From Bostrychus sinensis (lineage: Eukaryota > Chordata > Actinopteri > Gobiiformes > Eleotridae): a stretch of 64,000 nt of DNA. The stretch spans positions 12,659,624 through 12,723,623 of the forward strand of contig CM036242.1 in NCBI GenBank assembly GCA_020698575.1, read 5' to 3'. The translations under genes were made by a program, and so were the position numbers. Below the pieces are notes generated by a model that saw only the letters and a program-made list of their open reading frames with translations, was not told the origin of the DNA and searched no databases. Shown here in pieces: positions 1-11,915 of the stretch; the stretch's first letter is position 1, and each line of letters begins with the position of its first letter.

Positions 1-1359
1 CTAGTGCTGAGTAGCCCGTGGACCCTTCCACAGTTAAGCTCACCAAAGAAGTTGTGTCTGCAATTTAGTAACAAGAAGCCCCTTTTTCCATTTATTTTAA
101 CATTAGGTTGTTAGTAGGCCTATAGGTGTTAGTTCAACTGTACTGTACTTTCATTTAAAAGCACTCTTATGCGATCGTCAATGCCAGAAGGATTTGACAA
201 ACTATGTAGCTTATATAGGGAACACCTATATAAGCTAGGAAGGACCAAGCAGGAAGAAAAAGTCTAGGAACGTCTGCTGCTATGAAGCCTTCAAGTTGGC
301 CATATTTTGTTACTACCTTTATTTAGTTTTGTATTTTTTGGTGTCTAATATAATTGTAAAGTAGATTTTAAAAATATTTGGGTTAAAGTAAAGCAATAAG
401 CAATATCTGTCAAAAAGGTCCTGGTCCCAGTTTGCGAAGTGGGGGAACATGTTTAAATCATTACTATGTTGCCTTTAACATTTAGTAAAACGACTAAATA
501 TTAATAGACTTACTTGTTGATTCAAAACAATGCAATATTTTGTGACTGAAATGTTCACTTTTTATCACAAATGTAGTCAAACCAAAGAGAAAAACATGCC
601 CCTGGGTGCTAGCATGTGCTAAAGCTAATGGTGGTTTGCATCTGTAGCCTATGCCAAAGTTTTGTCCTCATCTCAAAGACACAAACGAACGAGGAACAGT
701 GTGATTTTATTAAAAGTAGCAATAATGTAAGCTCTAGCTGGTATAATAAACTATTTAAGAAATAGATGACAGTAAAAACTGTGAAACCTTCCACAAGTGT
801 ATTCAAAGAAACGTCTTGAGTTTATTTTGATTATAAAAAGTCAACTCTCTGAAAAGTAGCTATCGTTTACATTCACTTTGACCAGGGCCCAAACTAAAAC
901 TGGTAATTTGGTATTAGATGACAAAAATGTTGCTGTGAATATGTCTGTACAAGTGAGCTGTTTATGCACAATTTCCATTTTTCATTGGCTAATGCTAATT
1001 TGTCCATTTGAAATGCATTGCAAGCTGCTTGACTTAAAACAAACTTTAAAAAAAACTGGGACAACTGGTGTATTTGCATATTGATAAATCTCACAGCGTA
1101 TTAAATGTCTGTGGAACAAGTAAGAAAACCCTTCATTTTAAAACAAGGGCAGCTTAAGACGCTAACGTAGATTTGCCCTGTTCTCCCACCTCTGCTGAAC
1201 TGTACTTTTCTGATTTCCCCTTTTCTAGTCTCTCTCTGTCAGGTCACACTTGCTTTTACTAATTCCACTCATCTCCATATGATCACATTTAAAAGCATAC
1301 ACTGACTTCTGAAAAAATCCCCGGGTAAGTGGCTCTTTCTCATGTTATAAAAGATCAAA
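1..1359. other. AT-rich single-copy sequence, no gene seen
   Basis: All frames are broken by frequent stops. Short open stretches on both strands (609-806, 878-1094) have no motif and no splice context. A splice-like acceptor and donor pair at about 1243-1325 has stops in all three frames, so it is not coding. I recognise no repeat family here. Confidence 0.6.
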
Positions 1360-2120
1360 TAAAAGCACTCTTTTTCCCGTTCTCCAGAGACGCAGCTGCA
1401 GGATCTAATATTTGCTTGTCATTAATATTGTTGTCCGTGCTTAATCAAACAAATACCTTATGAAATTGTATTTAGGGATTTGTTCTTTGTTGAAGAGATA
1501 TTTGCCTTTGTTCTTCCGTGGTTTTGTCGTGCTCCCAGACATTACTAAAGTATCTATGTCTCTCTCAAAAGGAGGGGGGCATATTTGGTGTAAATCTTAG
1601 AGCCGGATAGGACAATAGAGCATGTGCGGATTAGGCCTATTTAATAATACGAACACAAAGGCACTCTGTTCTTTTAAATCTTTACGGGATTTCATAACGC
1701 CTGTGTGAATGTGTGCGCACGGGCCGTCCGCGCTCCCCCCGTCAATACTACTCCACACATCCCCGCTTCCTTTCCCATTGTAATTCCTTTAATTAAAGTG
1801 ATTTTATTCACAGGCACACAGCTGGCACCGGCTACTTTTCCATTAGCCATCTGAGTGGACGCCTCGTTCAGTAGGAGGACCCGCACTGGGGCGACTTCCT
1901 ATGGCGCGCACAATACTATTTTCATCTCCCAGCTGAGTTTGTTGTGTGTTTTGAATTTATTAATCATTGATTTTAATGCGCCGCCTCTTGACAGTGGCAG
2001 CTACCCACGCATTAATTAATTCTCGCTTCCCGTGCCTTACAAAATGGCATTTAAGAAACAATGAGAGGTCGGCTAGTGTTTCCTCTGACCTATAAATGGA
2101 ATGCGTCAAAAAAAGCAAAA
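1360..2120. promoter_or_regulatory. candidate conserved non-coding block
   Basis: Composition is more balanced than the flanks and free of recognisable repeats. The densest part, about 1725-2110, carries several TAAT homeodomain-type cores (TTAATTAAAG near 1791, TTATTAATCATTGATT near 1959, GCATTAATTAATTC near 2009) and a CAGCTG E-box near 1931. An earlier patch at 1400-1530 has AT-rich homeodomain and forkhead-like cores. No reading frame is maintained. This texture is what deep vertebrate conserved elements look like, but conservation was not tested. Confidence 0.35.
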
Positions 2121-2847
2121 TGTCAAAATTTGCTTTTATTTGTTCTTCCCTCATGGATGTTATTGCCTCCCTTTTTTATTTCACAGAGGTTATTTTAGGT
2201 CTATTGAAAGAACGTGTAAATACACTTGTGTCACCTTTAATATTCAACACGTCATTTTGGGAAAGGCTTGCTTGAAATGCAATAATGTCTCTTTTGTCAA
2301 GCACGCTTCCCTCCGTGCACCTGCTTTGCATACTGGCATCTGCCAAGGAACACTCTCAAAGCAACTGTGGGTCTTAAGTTGAGGATAAAGGTGCGTCGCC
2401 GCCAACAATAGGTACTCTGTGTTTATCCTTTGAGGTCTTAAACAACTATGTGTACAAAGATTTGCCTTGTGTGAATTGGCTGGAAATAGAAATCGGCAGA
2501 TTAGATCTTAAATTAAGCATATGGTGCCTGGAATTTGAATGGAGTTGGGATTTGAATGCATTTATGGAAGTGTATTCTTTTTTTTATTTATTGAGCAGAC
2601 CTGAATTGTTCATCCATTTAAATGAGTGACTGGTCGGTTGTGTTTGAAGAGATAAAACCGTGCTCTCATAATCCTTATTGACACTCTGGGATGCTTAAAG
2701 ACAGCTATTGCTAAGTCGCTCTGGTGCCCTGCCCCATGGAAAGACCTCATCCCCTATTCACACTGTGTTGTTTAAAGCTAAAGATTTCCTGACAGATTGC
2801 TTTCAACAGATTGATTAGCACATGTTGGGAGAACTTACCCAAGTAGA

Positions 2848-2864
2848 TTTTTTTTTTTTTTTTT
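2848..2864. repeat. poly-T homopolymer, 17 nt
   Basis: Uninterrupted run of T. There is no retroposed body on either side that would make it a retrotransposon tail. Confidence 0.9.
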
Positions 2865-2973
2865 GAAAAGTGTGTCTTTATGCGTGTGTGCAAAAGTGCT
2901 CCGCCCCAAACTGAGGAGGTAGACGTAGAGGAGTGCTTATCATATCCTTCAAAAAGAATTCCTGCTAAAATGG

Positions 2974-2998
2974 AAAAAAAAAAAAAAAAAAAAAAAAA
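2974..2998. repeat. poly-A homopolymer, 25 nt
   Basis: Uninterrupted run of A. It lies 109 bp after the poly-T run. The sequence between the two is not recognisably a SINE, so I leave the origin open. Confidence 0.9.
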
Positions 2999-3598
2999 GC
3001 AAACAGTCATAACCTGATGGCATTCAGGAGCCCCACAGAGCTCCAACACAAAACGGCAAACAGTGCTGACAGCTGCAAAAGATAATGCACTCGCTTCTCG
3101 GCTCACCTCTATCATTCTCCAAAAAGCTGTTGTGTTGCAAGAATAAAAGTAAATAGATACTATGCAGACACACTCACTTTAAATATGACAAAAAAGTGCT
3201 TATGCCCTACAAAACAACACACAGGCAAAAGTGGATGTTTTTCAGTCATGGGTGTATTATGAGAACTGGATAGAATTTCCTTAAATCCCTTGCCACAAAG
3301 TCCCTTGCAACTAAAATGCTCCATAGATCACAATGTCAAAGACATTTCTAGAAGTTAGTGGAACTGGGCAGATGCCACCTGGGTGCACCAGCATGCGAAA
3401 CGTAGATGTGTGTATTTTTTACAGTAATAATTTCATCAAGTCATTGAATAACTCTCTCCATAAAAAATGTAATATTGTTCATATAGATTCAACCCCCATT
3501 AGCAGCTGGGGGGACCTGTGCACATGGTGATAAAATGGCATGTAGGGATTCATTTAGTCTCTAAAATAGATGTAAAATAGCTGCAGTTGAATAACACT

Positions 3599-3624
3599 AA
3601 CCTTGTGTTTTAACACACAAGGTT
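3599..3624. repeat. perfect 10-bp inverted repeat, 6-nt loop
   Basis: The arm AACCTTGTGT (3599-3608) is followed by TTTAAC and the exact reverse complement ACACAAGGTT (3615-3624). Function unknown. Confidence 0.8.
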
Positions 3625-4594
3625 GGTTACTGTAATATTGTAGCTACAATGGTCAGACATAGTATTTTGTGGAAGTGCACCGTGGTTGAAGCATAAGACC
3701 ACATTCACCATCTAAGGGCATTTAATAACCATTTTTTAAGCAACCTTCTGCCAACTTTTGTAGATGGGTTCAAGACTTAGTTCAAGTGTATTATGTGCTA
3801 TGATTTCTGAGCATGAATAAAAAAAAGTATGGATTTGTGTAGAAAGCTGTAGGTTCTTTTGTGGTAGTTTGAGTTAGTCTGGCATGGCTCAGTGCAGAGT
3901 GGAAGCATTAGTGATGTTATAAGCACTTTAAAAGTTATGTTTATACATAAGGAAATAATCATATTTTAAGTCACCCTTTAAATGTAGTTCAGTTGCCATT
4001 AAGAAGAAAAATGCAACTAGTTGCATTCAGAACTGTAAGCCAAAGGTCAAATCAAAATAATAATTTCTCTGAAACCTGATAAAATGTTCTTAAATAAATG
4101 AAACAGATGCTATGGAGCCTGCCATTCTTATCTCATTTATGGCAAAATGTGCAGATTTTGAAACCGCTGCATAATATTCAATCATATGATTGCATATTGA
4201 TTGATGTGGCTTGGTGATGAGTAGACTTTATTCAGCAACTTTGCATTACATGTTTTCTTTCTATATGAGACCAGTTTCTCAGCCATTGATGAAAACAACA
4301 ACAACAACAACATGCAAATGGACAGTTTGACATGTTCAATTAGACCCTTGTGACAAAAACGATTGGTGCTTTGAAGAGCTGCAGACATTCCCACTGGCTG
4401 TGCACCTATGAAGCCGTAAAGCTGCTTGGCCTTTCCCCTCTCTCCTCACTCTCTCCTGCTCTTCCTGTGTGCGGCCTCTGAGGAAAACACAGAGAGAGAG
4501 GGTGATCCATCGATCCATCAGCAGCGATCGTTCACCACCCGCTCACATGCCCCGCCCCCTGCCTCACATTGTTTTTATCTCATCTCTCAACCCT

Positions 4595-4608
4595 GTTGCC
4601 ATGGCACT
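4595..4608. promoter_or_regulatory. RFX X-box-like palindrome
   Basis: GTTGCCATGGCACT matches the RFX X-box consensus GTTGCCATGGCAAC at 12 of 14 positions. The left half-site is perfect. X-boxes bind RFX winged-helix factors, often near ciliary or neural genes. A single site is weak evidence; it counts mainly as one of several in this window. Confidence 0.35.
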
Positions 4609-5657
4609 GAAGATGGCACTTCAACCCTTGTGCTTAATGATCTCTTGGATGATAGCCTACTTGTCAAGCATTCATGCCCCGTTCTGTTGAAATGCAAGAC
4701 ACAGAGGAATGAACAGAGGAGGGGAGGGCCTCCTTATTTGAACATTTTCTTTGAGCTTAAAGGGGCACTGCATTTTTTTTTCTTGCATTTGAGGAAAATG
4801 GTTTATCTCCAGGTTTTATTTTAGACGAGAATGTTTGGATGGGTAAGGTTTGTCCAGTCACATGTTTGGATACATTTGCGGGATGCTTGTTTGATTTCAC
4901 AATAGAATACGGGACAGTCACATTGGATGATAATCTACTCAGCCTGTAACAGTGCTGGCCAAAACAATCCAAGTGACTATTTAAGCATTGGCAACAACGA
5001 CTTACTCAGCAAAACAGTGCAAAAACATGAGAAATTTCATGTTTATAAACAACATAGACTAGACTGCATGTGGTACCATAAGCAAATATTAAAATTAGTG
5101 TTAGCCACAAAAAAATTGCAAATTGTGCACAAACAAGATGGTTTTGTGAATTATCTTTTTCAGTGCCCAGTAAAGAACATTAGCCAAGGCACTACATAAA
5201 CTAAAGCTTATATGTTGAAAGTTACTGTAAACTTGTCACTGAAACACTCCTTACCATTGTGAGATATAGATGCTTTGTGGCTCAATAGACCATTTACTGC
5301 AGAAATAGAAGAGGCCTGGTTTGGCTCCAGGTCTGGGCACTATGTCTTTATCATTGCAAAATAGGGCTAATACCTTGGCAGACGTCTGGTTTTGAGCAAT
5401 TGCCTGGTATTCCAGTAGCAACACCTCTGAACATTGGTGTTAAAATGATATGCAATATGATATTTGTTTAGTCAGTTTCATGACACAAACCCTGTATCTA
5501 AGTTGTAATTTTTTACTTTAAAAGCCATTCCTCACTTCTGACAGTTAAGCAACGGGTTGAGGGATTACCACTTATATATAAATAGCTGCCATTGATTTGA
5601 CTAAGAGGATACTTGGTGTCATTATGAAAGGCAGAAAATTCTCATTTGGAAATTGAA

Positions 5658-5698
5658 ACACACACACATACACAAAAAAAAAAAAAAAAAAAAAAAAA
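5658..5698. repeat. (CA)n followed by poly-A (25 nt)
   Basis: A short CA-rich tract at 5658-5673 runs directly into A25 at 5674-5698. Compound simple repeat. Confidence 0.9.
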
Positions 5699-6029
5699 CT
5701 CAGAGCAGAGCGTTGCAATTCATATCCATAATCCGCCATATTGCATGAAATCAGGGGTGTCATGTTACAATGGTTGATTTTAGTCATCGCTGTGATAGAG
5801 ACAAAGGTAGCGCCCGGAGCCATCATGGTGGTGCTACTCAGTTAGGGGAATGTGTCATTTTATTATGTTTTATCTGGCAACCTCCCTCTGTGCTTGGCTG
5901 CGAGGAAAAAGCCTGGGAATCTAAAACAGAAGCCAATATTACATGTAAAAAGCACAAATTAGCAGCAAAAACATTGAGTATTCACATCTATATGCACCAT
6001 TTGTTTAATACAGCCTCCTCCACTCAATC

Positions 6030-6420
6030 TTTTCTTTTTTTTTCTAGAGGGTGAAGAAGTCGTGCCTAATCACATATGACTGGAGGGAGATGATGTGTGC
6101 AACAATACCCCCCCCCCCGTTATTTAAATATGGATTCAGGCGCCTCACTCAGTCAAAGACATTAGTGACTGCTTATTGATTGAAATTCCTGGAAAAATAA
6201 GAGATATGCCGGCTCGCCATTGCTGGAGATAGAGCCGTTCGATCACACTTGACCTATTATATACAATATGTGTAGAGATAAGAATGACTTGAATGGGCAG
6301 GCTAATTTTTTCATGCAACCTGTTATGCATCTGTAATTGGTGTACAGATGTCAAGTGATATATCAAAGAAAGTTTATCCATGGTAAGTGCTGTGCTGACC
6401 ATCTAAAAATCTGCATCTGA
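6030..6420. promoter_or_regulatory. candidate conserved non-coding block
   Basis: Repeat-free, mixed-composition sequence bounded by a C11 homopolymer (6108-6118). The core at 6120-6270 has a GGCGCC site, a TGACTGC/TTGATTGAAATT homeobox-like patch and a TGACCT half-site. A splice-like donor (GTAAGT at 6382) follows a CAG acceptor, but the 35-nt exon this implies is too short to credit. Conservation is inferred from texture only. Confidence 0.28.
6108..6118. repeat. poly-C homopolymer, 11 nt
   Basis: Uninterrupted run of C on the plus strand. Confidence 0.85.
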
Positions 6421-8319
6421 ATGAATGACAGTGAATGGCTGACAGTCAGCACAAGTCTCTAAGTGTTAGCCTTGTGATGAACTGGCAATGGATCATTTTT
6501 AAAGTAACAAATGGGAGTAATCCCTGCTGTGAATAATATTAAATGCATTTGTGTTTTCCAGTATCCAGTTAATTTTCTCTCGCCTCTCTGAGGCCAGGTT
6601 GTGGTGACAGCAGTCTAAGCAGGAAAACCTCTACCTACACTGCTCAGACACCTCTGGGAGCTGTTCGAGGGAACCCTGCAGACACTTGGGTATTCCTCTT
6701 CTAGCTGTTCGGAGGAATAACCAGGTTTTTGCAGGGTTGGGGAGCATAACATAGTCCCGATTGGCCACTGGACCTCATCTTACTGGGAAATGCCAAAAAC
6801 ACATCTGCAGAGAAGTTGCACCCGAACAGATGCTACACCCTTTCTTCTGAAGCACCAATACAATGGTGTCAGTAAGGCTAGACTCTGAAACTAAAAAACT
6901 AAAGTACTAAACTGTACTACTTGGTTGAAAACAGATCAGAAAACTTGAAAGCAAGTCAGAAAAGCACTATAGTCTGAAACAAATATACAGTCGTTGCATA
7001 ATGTACAGTATACAGAACTGAACTAACATGACTCACCAGATGCTTCTATGTTAAGCACATCCATCTGTGCAGGCTTTTAAAAAAGTGTTTGCAAAGGTCT
7101 AGTACTTATAGTACTAGTACTTAGTACAGTAATGTATACCAGGTCAGTGACTAGATCTTGATGAAACAAGAGAGTGACCACCAGTTTTATAATAAGAGAC
7201 ACGGTTTGTTTACTTTATTTACAGAAAATCTCTAATCTAAAACCTGCCCATAACGGTCAGTACCACCTCACTATCTATAAGTGATTTAGATTCAAACACC
7301 CTGAGCAGGACAAAATGGACAAGACAGATTTGAGTTAGTTTGTGAATTCTCAAAACTCATTAGAAGCTGCTGTAAAAGATATGCCCTTAAGACTTTTGTA
7401 AACTGTTCTGGTCTGACCTGTACAGTAATGCTCCAGAGGAAATCAAGCGAAAGTTAAGTTAAATGTGTTTTCTTGTATTTTGTCTCTGAAACAGAGAAAG
7501 AAAATACTTCCTCTTCTGGAATAAAAAGCACATCTGTTATCTCTTTTGTACTGAAAAAAATACCTCTCCACACTTCCCATAATGCAATCATGTGAATGCT
7601 TCCTGTGTATCATAAATAAGATGTTGAAGATCAAATTGAATTAAACTAAAAGACACACTGAAAGAGAGTGGAAGTAGGTTTTCTTTCTTTTTTTTTTTTT
7701 TTTTTTGATTTGCTGTACACTGACACTGAAATGGTTTGTCTGATCAAAGCGTTCTTCCTTTAAACACCTGTCCTTCATACAAAGTGCAATTGGATAACAT
7801 GCATATTAACTGGCTCTGGGCAAAGCAGAAATGGGACAGAAATTGAGTAAATGAGATATCCTTGTCTCTAAGAGAGCGTTTTCCCTCATCAGTGACTAGC
7901 CGACTAATGCCTGATATCTTTATGACGTGGCCTCACACGATTAGCTGACCAAAGCCTTCCTCTTTTTTCATACACACACCAAGATGACAGTACCTCTCTT
8001 TACTCTCCAGTACAATGGTGTGAATGCCCACTAAATGGAATCAGAAATATTTGATTAAGGCCTACTATGTTTACTGAGGGTTGGCCTAGAATTTATTTTA
8101 ATTGGACACCAGTGATGTAACCGTATGTCCCCAGCCTTAATGCAAGGTCTGTGTGGTGTGTACTAAATGAATCATGAATGTGTACTAAATTTGCCCTTGG
8201 AATTGTTTCATTGTCATTTCCACACTGTCCATTTCTAGGGAATGACCTATAGACCATAATCTGCTAGGACCTACAAGTTGTTCAGTGTTCAGCTTATTAA
8301 TAAATATAATTTTAATTAA
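6421..8319. other. single-copy sequence, no gene seen
   Basis: No coding signal and no recognised repeat. It includes a T19 run at 7688-7706 and a self-complementary cluster of TAGTACT words at 7099-7127. The first 300 bp is only moderately AT-rich. Confidence 0.5.
7688..7706. repeat. poly-T homopolymer, 19 nt
   Basis: Uninterrupted T run preceded by a short CTTT-rich lead-in. Confidence 0.9.
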
Positions 8320-8326
8320 TGCATTC

Positions 8327-8662
8327 ATCTTTCACTTATTCCTGTTAGGGATGGTGGATAATGGGTAACTCTAGGCCTCAGGTAGGGTACACCCTGGATA
8401 GTGGACGGTTAGTCACAGGGCTGACACAGGGACATACACAGACAGACAACCTTTCACCTCACATTCATACGTTAGGAACAATTTTAAGAGTCACCAATTC
8501 ACCAATGTGTTAGGTAAATTTGTGACTCTAAAAATGTCAAAAATGAATCAATGTTAACACATGGAGGACATGCATCACACCATAGGATCTCTGCCTCGAG
8601 GATCGAACTCACATCCTTCTTGCTGGGAGCCGAAAGCAATGCTCTGCAAGCATGCCTCACCA
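8327..8662 (-). mobile_element. SINE-like interspersed repeat, minus strand
   Basis: Read on the minus strand, it opens with a tRNA-like B-box (GAGTTCGATCC around 8600) after a GCAAGAAGG segment. It then runs through a body with 'ATTGGTGACTC' and 'CCAGGGTGTACC' words and ends in an ATAAGTGAAAGATGAATG-type tail. This layout is a very common teleost short interspersed repeat. Three diverged partial copies are in this window (34614-34762 minus, 40935-41165 plus, 58083-58193 plus). I do not assign a database family name. The head abuts a BEL/Pao fragment at about 8663. Confidence 0.65.
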
Positions 8663-8934
8663 GGCGCCGGTGGAAACAAGTATCTAGCTGTATTCTGAAG
8701 GAGATGGACACAGGAGTTCCTAACAGCCATGCAGCAGAGACAAAAAGTGAAGAGAAACTTCCAGGTTGGAGACATAGTAGTAATTGTTGACCCTATCTCA
8801 CCATGAGCATCATGGCCTCTAGCAGAGATCTTGGAGGCAAGGCCTGATTCCAAACGTCAGTGAAGCTGAAGACCAAAACTGAGATTCTAGAGTGACCAGT
8901 AACCAAGATATGCCTTCTTTTGGAAGAAAGCTAA
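8663..8934 (+). pseudogene. BEL/Pao retrotransposon pol C-terminus, decayed
   Basis: Conceptual translation gives the C-terminal region that follows the integrase in BEL/Pao LTR retrotransposons (DUF5641-type). An RRWTQEFL-like segment is followed by QRQKVKRNFQVGDIVVIVD (about 8733-8790), then a PDSKRQ-like segment and a terminal PVTKICLLLEES before TAA at 8932-8934. The frame is broken by at least one frameshift near 8677 and several in-frame stops (for example TGA in the segment before RRW), so it is dead. Everything 5' of this domain is missing; the copy begins against a SINE-like repeat. A matching LTR candidate lies 117 bp downstream. The match comes from recognising the conserved VGDIVVIVD and CLLLE blocks, not from a search. 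Confidence 0.75.
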
Positions 8935-9051
8935 ACTGACAACGTAGTATGCATGAGCTTACTCTATTTTATTATTTTGTTTATGAGCTCCTTTAATGTT
9001 AAATGGATAAATGTTAATTTAGCTTACCCTAAAACATTTAGGGGCCAGATG

Positions 9052-9408
9052 TGTTGGAGCCAAAATAGGTTGTTTTTGTTAATTTACCTAATTTTGTATT
9101 TTTGAGTTATCTCCATCTAGTGGACTACCTGGGAAACCATAAAGAGCACAGGATACTACCTGGAGGTGTGGCTGGTGTGGCTGTAGCAGGTCACAGTCCT
9201 CCCTCCATCATACAGCCCTCAGCTGCTTTTCTCAGTTATAGTTAATCCTAGATTTATCAGTTCAATAATATTGAAGTTTTAAGTTCTGAACCTCATATTA
9301 TTTAGAATTTTGGAATAAACACCATTTTCTTATTGGAACATCTTTTTGTGGACTTTGTATTATTTTTTAGTGGAGCGTCAGGAAGCGAAACAGAGAAGTG
9401 ACACTACA
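9052..9408 (+). mobile_element. candidate 3' LTR of the BEL/Pao remnant
   Basis: It begins TGTTGGAGCC just after a purine-rich GGGGCCAGA patch that could be the polypurine tract, and ends ...ACACTACA. The termini TGTTG and CTACA are near-inverted. An AATAAA signal lies near 9313, about 95 bp before the 3' end. Position and orientation fit the pol remnant ending at 8934. No 5' LTR was found, so this is inference from structure. Confidence 0.5.
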
Positions 9409-9725
9409 CTTTAATTAACTTTAATTAACTGATGTTGTAAAAATAAATAAAAATTAAATACTTGCCACGTGCCACAAAAGTCATGAAAAAATAGATCACA
9501 ATGTTGTAATCATGGGTAAAATTTGGGCCCACACTCAGACCAAACCAAGGACAAGTAAATAAGTAAGAAAATTATGCAGTGTGGAAATGGTACACTTTAT
9601 GCAAGAACCCCCAAAAGCCTGAAACCTGCTGTTAGGGCATTCACACATTGCATTCAGGCAGTCCACATTAGATTCAAACATTCTTTTCAGATTTTAATGC
9701 CAGGTCTGAAGAGGGCCAAAGACAG
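9409..9725. other. short single-copy spacer
   Basis: It starts with a TTAATTAACT word repeated in tandem at 9410-9430. Nothing else recognised. Confidence 0.5.
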
Positions 9726-10152
9726 TTGTCCAGTTCAAATGAAATCTTCTTCTTTGCCTTTGAGCTGTTCCCTTTTGGGGGTTGCTACAGCAAATCATGC
9801 GCCTCCATCTCACCCTGTCCTCTGCATCCTCTTTTCTCACACCAACCAACTTCATGTCCTTTTTCACGGCCTCCTGCCTGGCAACTTCAACCACAGCATC
9901 CTTTTACCAATAAACTATTCACTATCCCTCCTCTGTACATGTCCAAGCTTAGTCTCCAAAACAACTAACATGAGCTGTCTCTCTGATGTACTCATTCCTA
10001 ATCCTAACCATGCTTGTCAATCCCAAAGAGAACCTCAACATCTACAGCTTTGCTACCGCCTTCTCTGCCTCCTGTCTTTTCCTCAGTGCCACAAACTGTA
10101 CAACGTAGCTGCTCTCAACATTTTGTCTTGTAGACCTTTCCTTTCATTCTAG
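9726..10152 (-). mobile_element. LINE (RTE-like) ORF 3' end, decayed
   Basis: On the minus strand this is the C-terminal tail region of a reverse-transcriptase-type LINE common in teleosts. The readable stretch ends with a MKLVGVRKEDAEDRVRWR segment (about 9780-9845), and GNSCC-like 3' sequence corresponds to the usual non-coding end. Upstream (higher coordinates) frameshifts have destroyed the frame, but words for the 'HVQRRDS/ PGRRKRG' type region are recognisable as nucleotide sequence. The 192-codon plus-strand open frame across it is antisense to this LINE. Family placement (RTE/Expander-like) is from memory and could be wrong; that it is a LINE 3' end is much firmer. Confidence 0.7.
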
Positions 10153-10429
10153 CTGAAACTCTTTTATCGCATAACACAAACTAAAACACTGACTGTCAAG
10201 CTAAACATACTTGCAGTTTTAGCATAAAAAAAAAATGCTGGTGGATAAAGTTTACTTCCTGTCAATGTCCTTTTTACTATATAGTTTGTAGTTTATATTG
10301 TGGAACAGCTGTTGCATATTTTATTAATTTGACAGTAAATTTTTATTCCAGATGGGTTTCTTTCCTATCTTAAGACAAGAGTGCAGTGCAGTTGTGAGTT
10401 TGATCCTGTGAAATGTAGGTTAGATGTTT
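10153..10429. other. AT-rich single-copy spacer
   Basis: No gene, no recognised repeat. Confidence 0.5.
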
Positions 10430-11060
10430 CGTGGAACTTGCATCACTGTTTAGTCGATTGTCGCCTCTTGCCTTGGCGCTGCATTGTGGGGATTGTCTTC
10501 CTTCGAGTGGCAACTGTCAGGGAATATTTTGGTGCATGTGAAAAAAGAAAGATGCCTTGAATACACATGCTATAAATAATTAACACTGTGCTTTATTCCC
10601 CTTTGAATGTTATTATGCAGAATTAATATTTCATACGGGTACAGGCCTTACATGACAACTGCGCTAAGACAAAGGATAGTAATGGCATAAAGTTTGACAA
10701 GTCTGTCTGGGCTTGCCCTAAAATCATTGGCCTTCATCTTATATTTAGCGCGCACGAGATGTCACCAGATGAATCTCTATTTTTGTTCACTTTTGTATTC
10801 ATGAATTCTGTTTTCCCACCCTATGTGCAAAATGTAAGGAGCGTTCCATTTGAATAGAAGATGCACTGTGGTAGGCTTCCTGTTTGCAGACGCTAACTGT
10901 CATTAACCCATCAGGACTCTTGTGATCCACATCAGTCCTTAACACTTCACCCTGAAGCCACTCGGAGATCTCCAGAGACGTGCTGCAGCAGATCAATGAC
11001 AGGCTGCTCCACCTTTTCTCTGTGAAGGATGCTCCGGCAGCCCATCGTATAGATCTGGGG
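10430..11060. promoter_or_regulatory. candidate conserved non-coding block
   Basis: A 600-bp repeat-free block. Notable patches are TAATTAACACTGTG near 10579, a TTATGCAGAATTAATATT Oct/homeodomain-like stretch near 10612, GCGCGCACGAGATGTC near 10748, and a stretch at 10850-11050 with TGTCATTAACC, CAGCAGATCAATGACAGG and GATCCACATC words. Stops occur in all frames. Composition shifts sharply from the AT-rich flanks. Likely enhancer-type sequence if conserved; not tested. Confidence 0.4.
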
Positions 11061-11915
11061 CGTTAAGTGTCTATTGTGCTTAAGCGATGAACACCTCCAT
11101 GTAATGAGCATATCTGAGTGAGCAATTCAACTTTCTTTAGAACCCTGTACAATCTAGGCCCACTGTAAAGCGCCCTCTCAACTGCACATAATAATCTATA
11201 ATTGCTCCTGTTTAACTAAATGGTGCGGGGCTGCCATTTTAGGTACATTTTTCAGCAAATGTGGTAAAATGGTAGTAATCAAAATATTTGCAGACATTTG
11301 AATTTGTTTTAGTTTCCATTCGTTGAGCCTAAAAAAATAACACGTTCAAAAATTCAAATTGAAGGGCTTGGAGTTAGAGTCAGTCAGTAACCAGGATAAG
11401 CCTGTATTCAACGTCTGAGAAACCCCAAATCCAAAAGAAACAGGGATAGTCTGTATGTGTGAATCAAATGATGCTAAAACAAACATGACACAAATGGCAA
11501 CCTCTTCTATTATCCCTCTTTTTTTATATAGTTTTATACTGTATCTTGGTTTCTCTTAACAAACAAACCTCTTGACTATTGCAGTAATCATATCCCTACC
11601 TGTACCTAAGCACTATCGCTATGTATTCAAGCAAGTGCACAACATAACTATACAGAGTACAACACAAACAACGTGTGGAGCATACGAGGCTTCAGCGCTG
11701 CGCATGCTCCACTTGAGAGAGCATCCAGAGACACGCAGCATATGTAACAGTGGCTGGCCGTGTTTTTTCACATCTCCACGGGGGTTGCCCAGGTGTGAGA
11801 GGCTGCTTCCCACGTTTTCCATCCAGTCACTCTAGGGCCCCTTAGTATCATGTCTGGATGAGATTGCAAATCATCTGCCTCTATTCAACATCATTTGCAT
11901 AGTTTTTCCACCTTC
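11061..11915. other. single-copy sequence, no gene seen
   Basis: A GC-moderate patch at 11670-11830 is open in both a plus and a minus frame but has no recognisable domain and no flanking splice sites. The rest is AT-rich. Confidence 0.45.

Larger units (their letters stand above)
2121..3598. other. single-copy sequence with two long homopolymers
   Basis: No gene or known repeat. It contains a T17 run at 2848-2864 and an A25 run at 2974-2998, which lie about 110 bp apart as T then A. The minus-strand open frame across 2747-3115 is created by these homopolymers (runs of F and K residues) and is not a gene. Confidence 0.55.
3625..6029. other. AT-rich single-copy sequence, no gene seen
   Basis: No coding signal. 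It includes (CAA)5 near 4289-4310, an RFX-like palindrome at 4595-4608, and a (CA)n plus A25 tract at 5658-5698. The overlapping open frames at 4426-4824 occupy a somewhat GC-richer patch but lack splice sites and family motifs. Confidence 0.55.

Noticed and set aside
1243..1325. Splice-bounded segment CAG...GG|GTAAGT
   Set aside because: Stops in all three frames.
6347..6381. Short exon between CAG and GTAAGT
   Set aside because: Only 35 nt and nothing nearby continues the frame.
9574..10152. Longest open reading frame (192 codons, plus strand)
   Set aside because: It is the antisense of a decayed LINE ORF end; the minus strand carries the recognisable LINE words.
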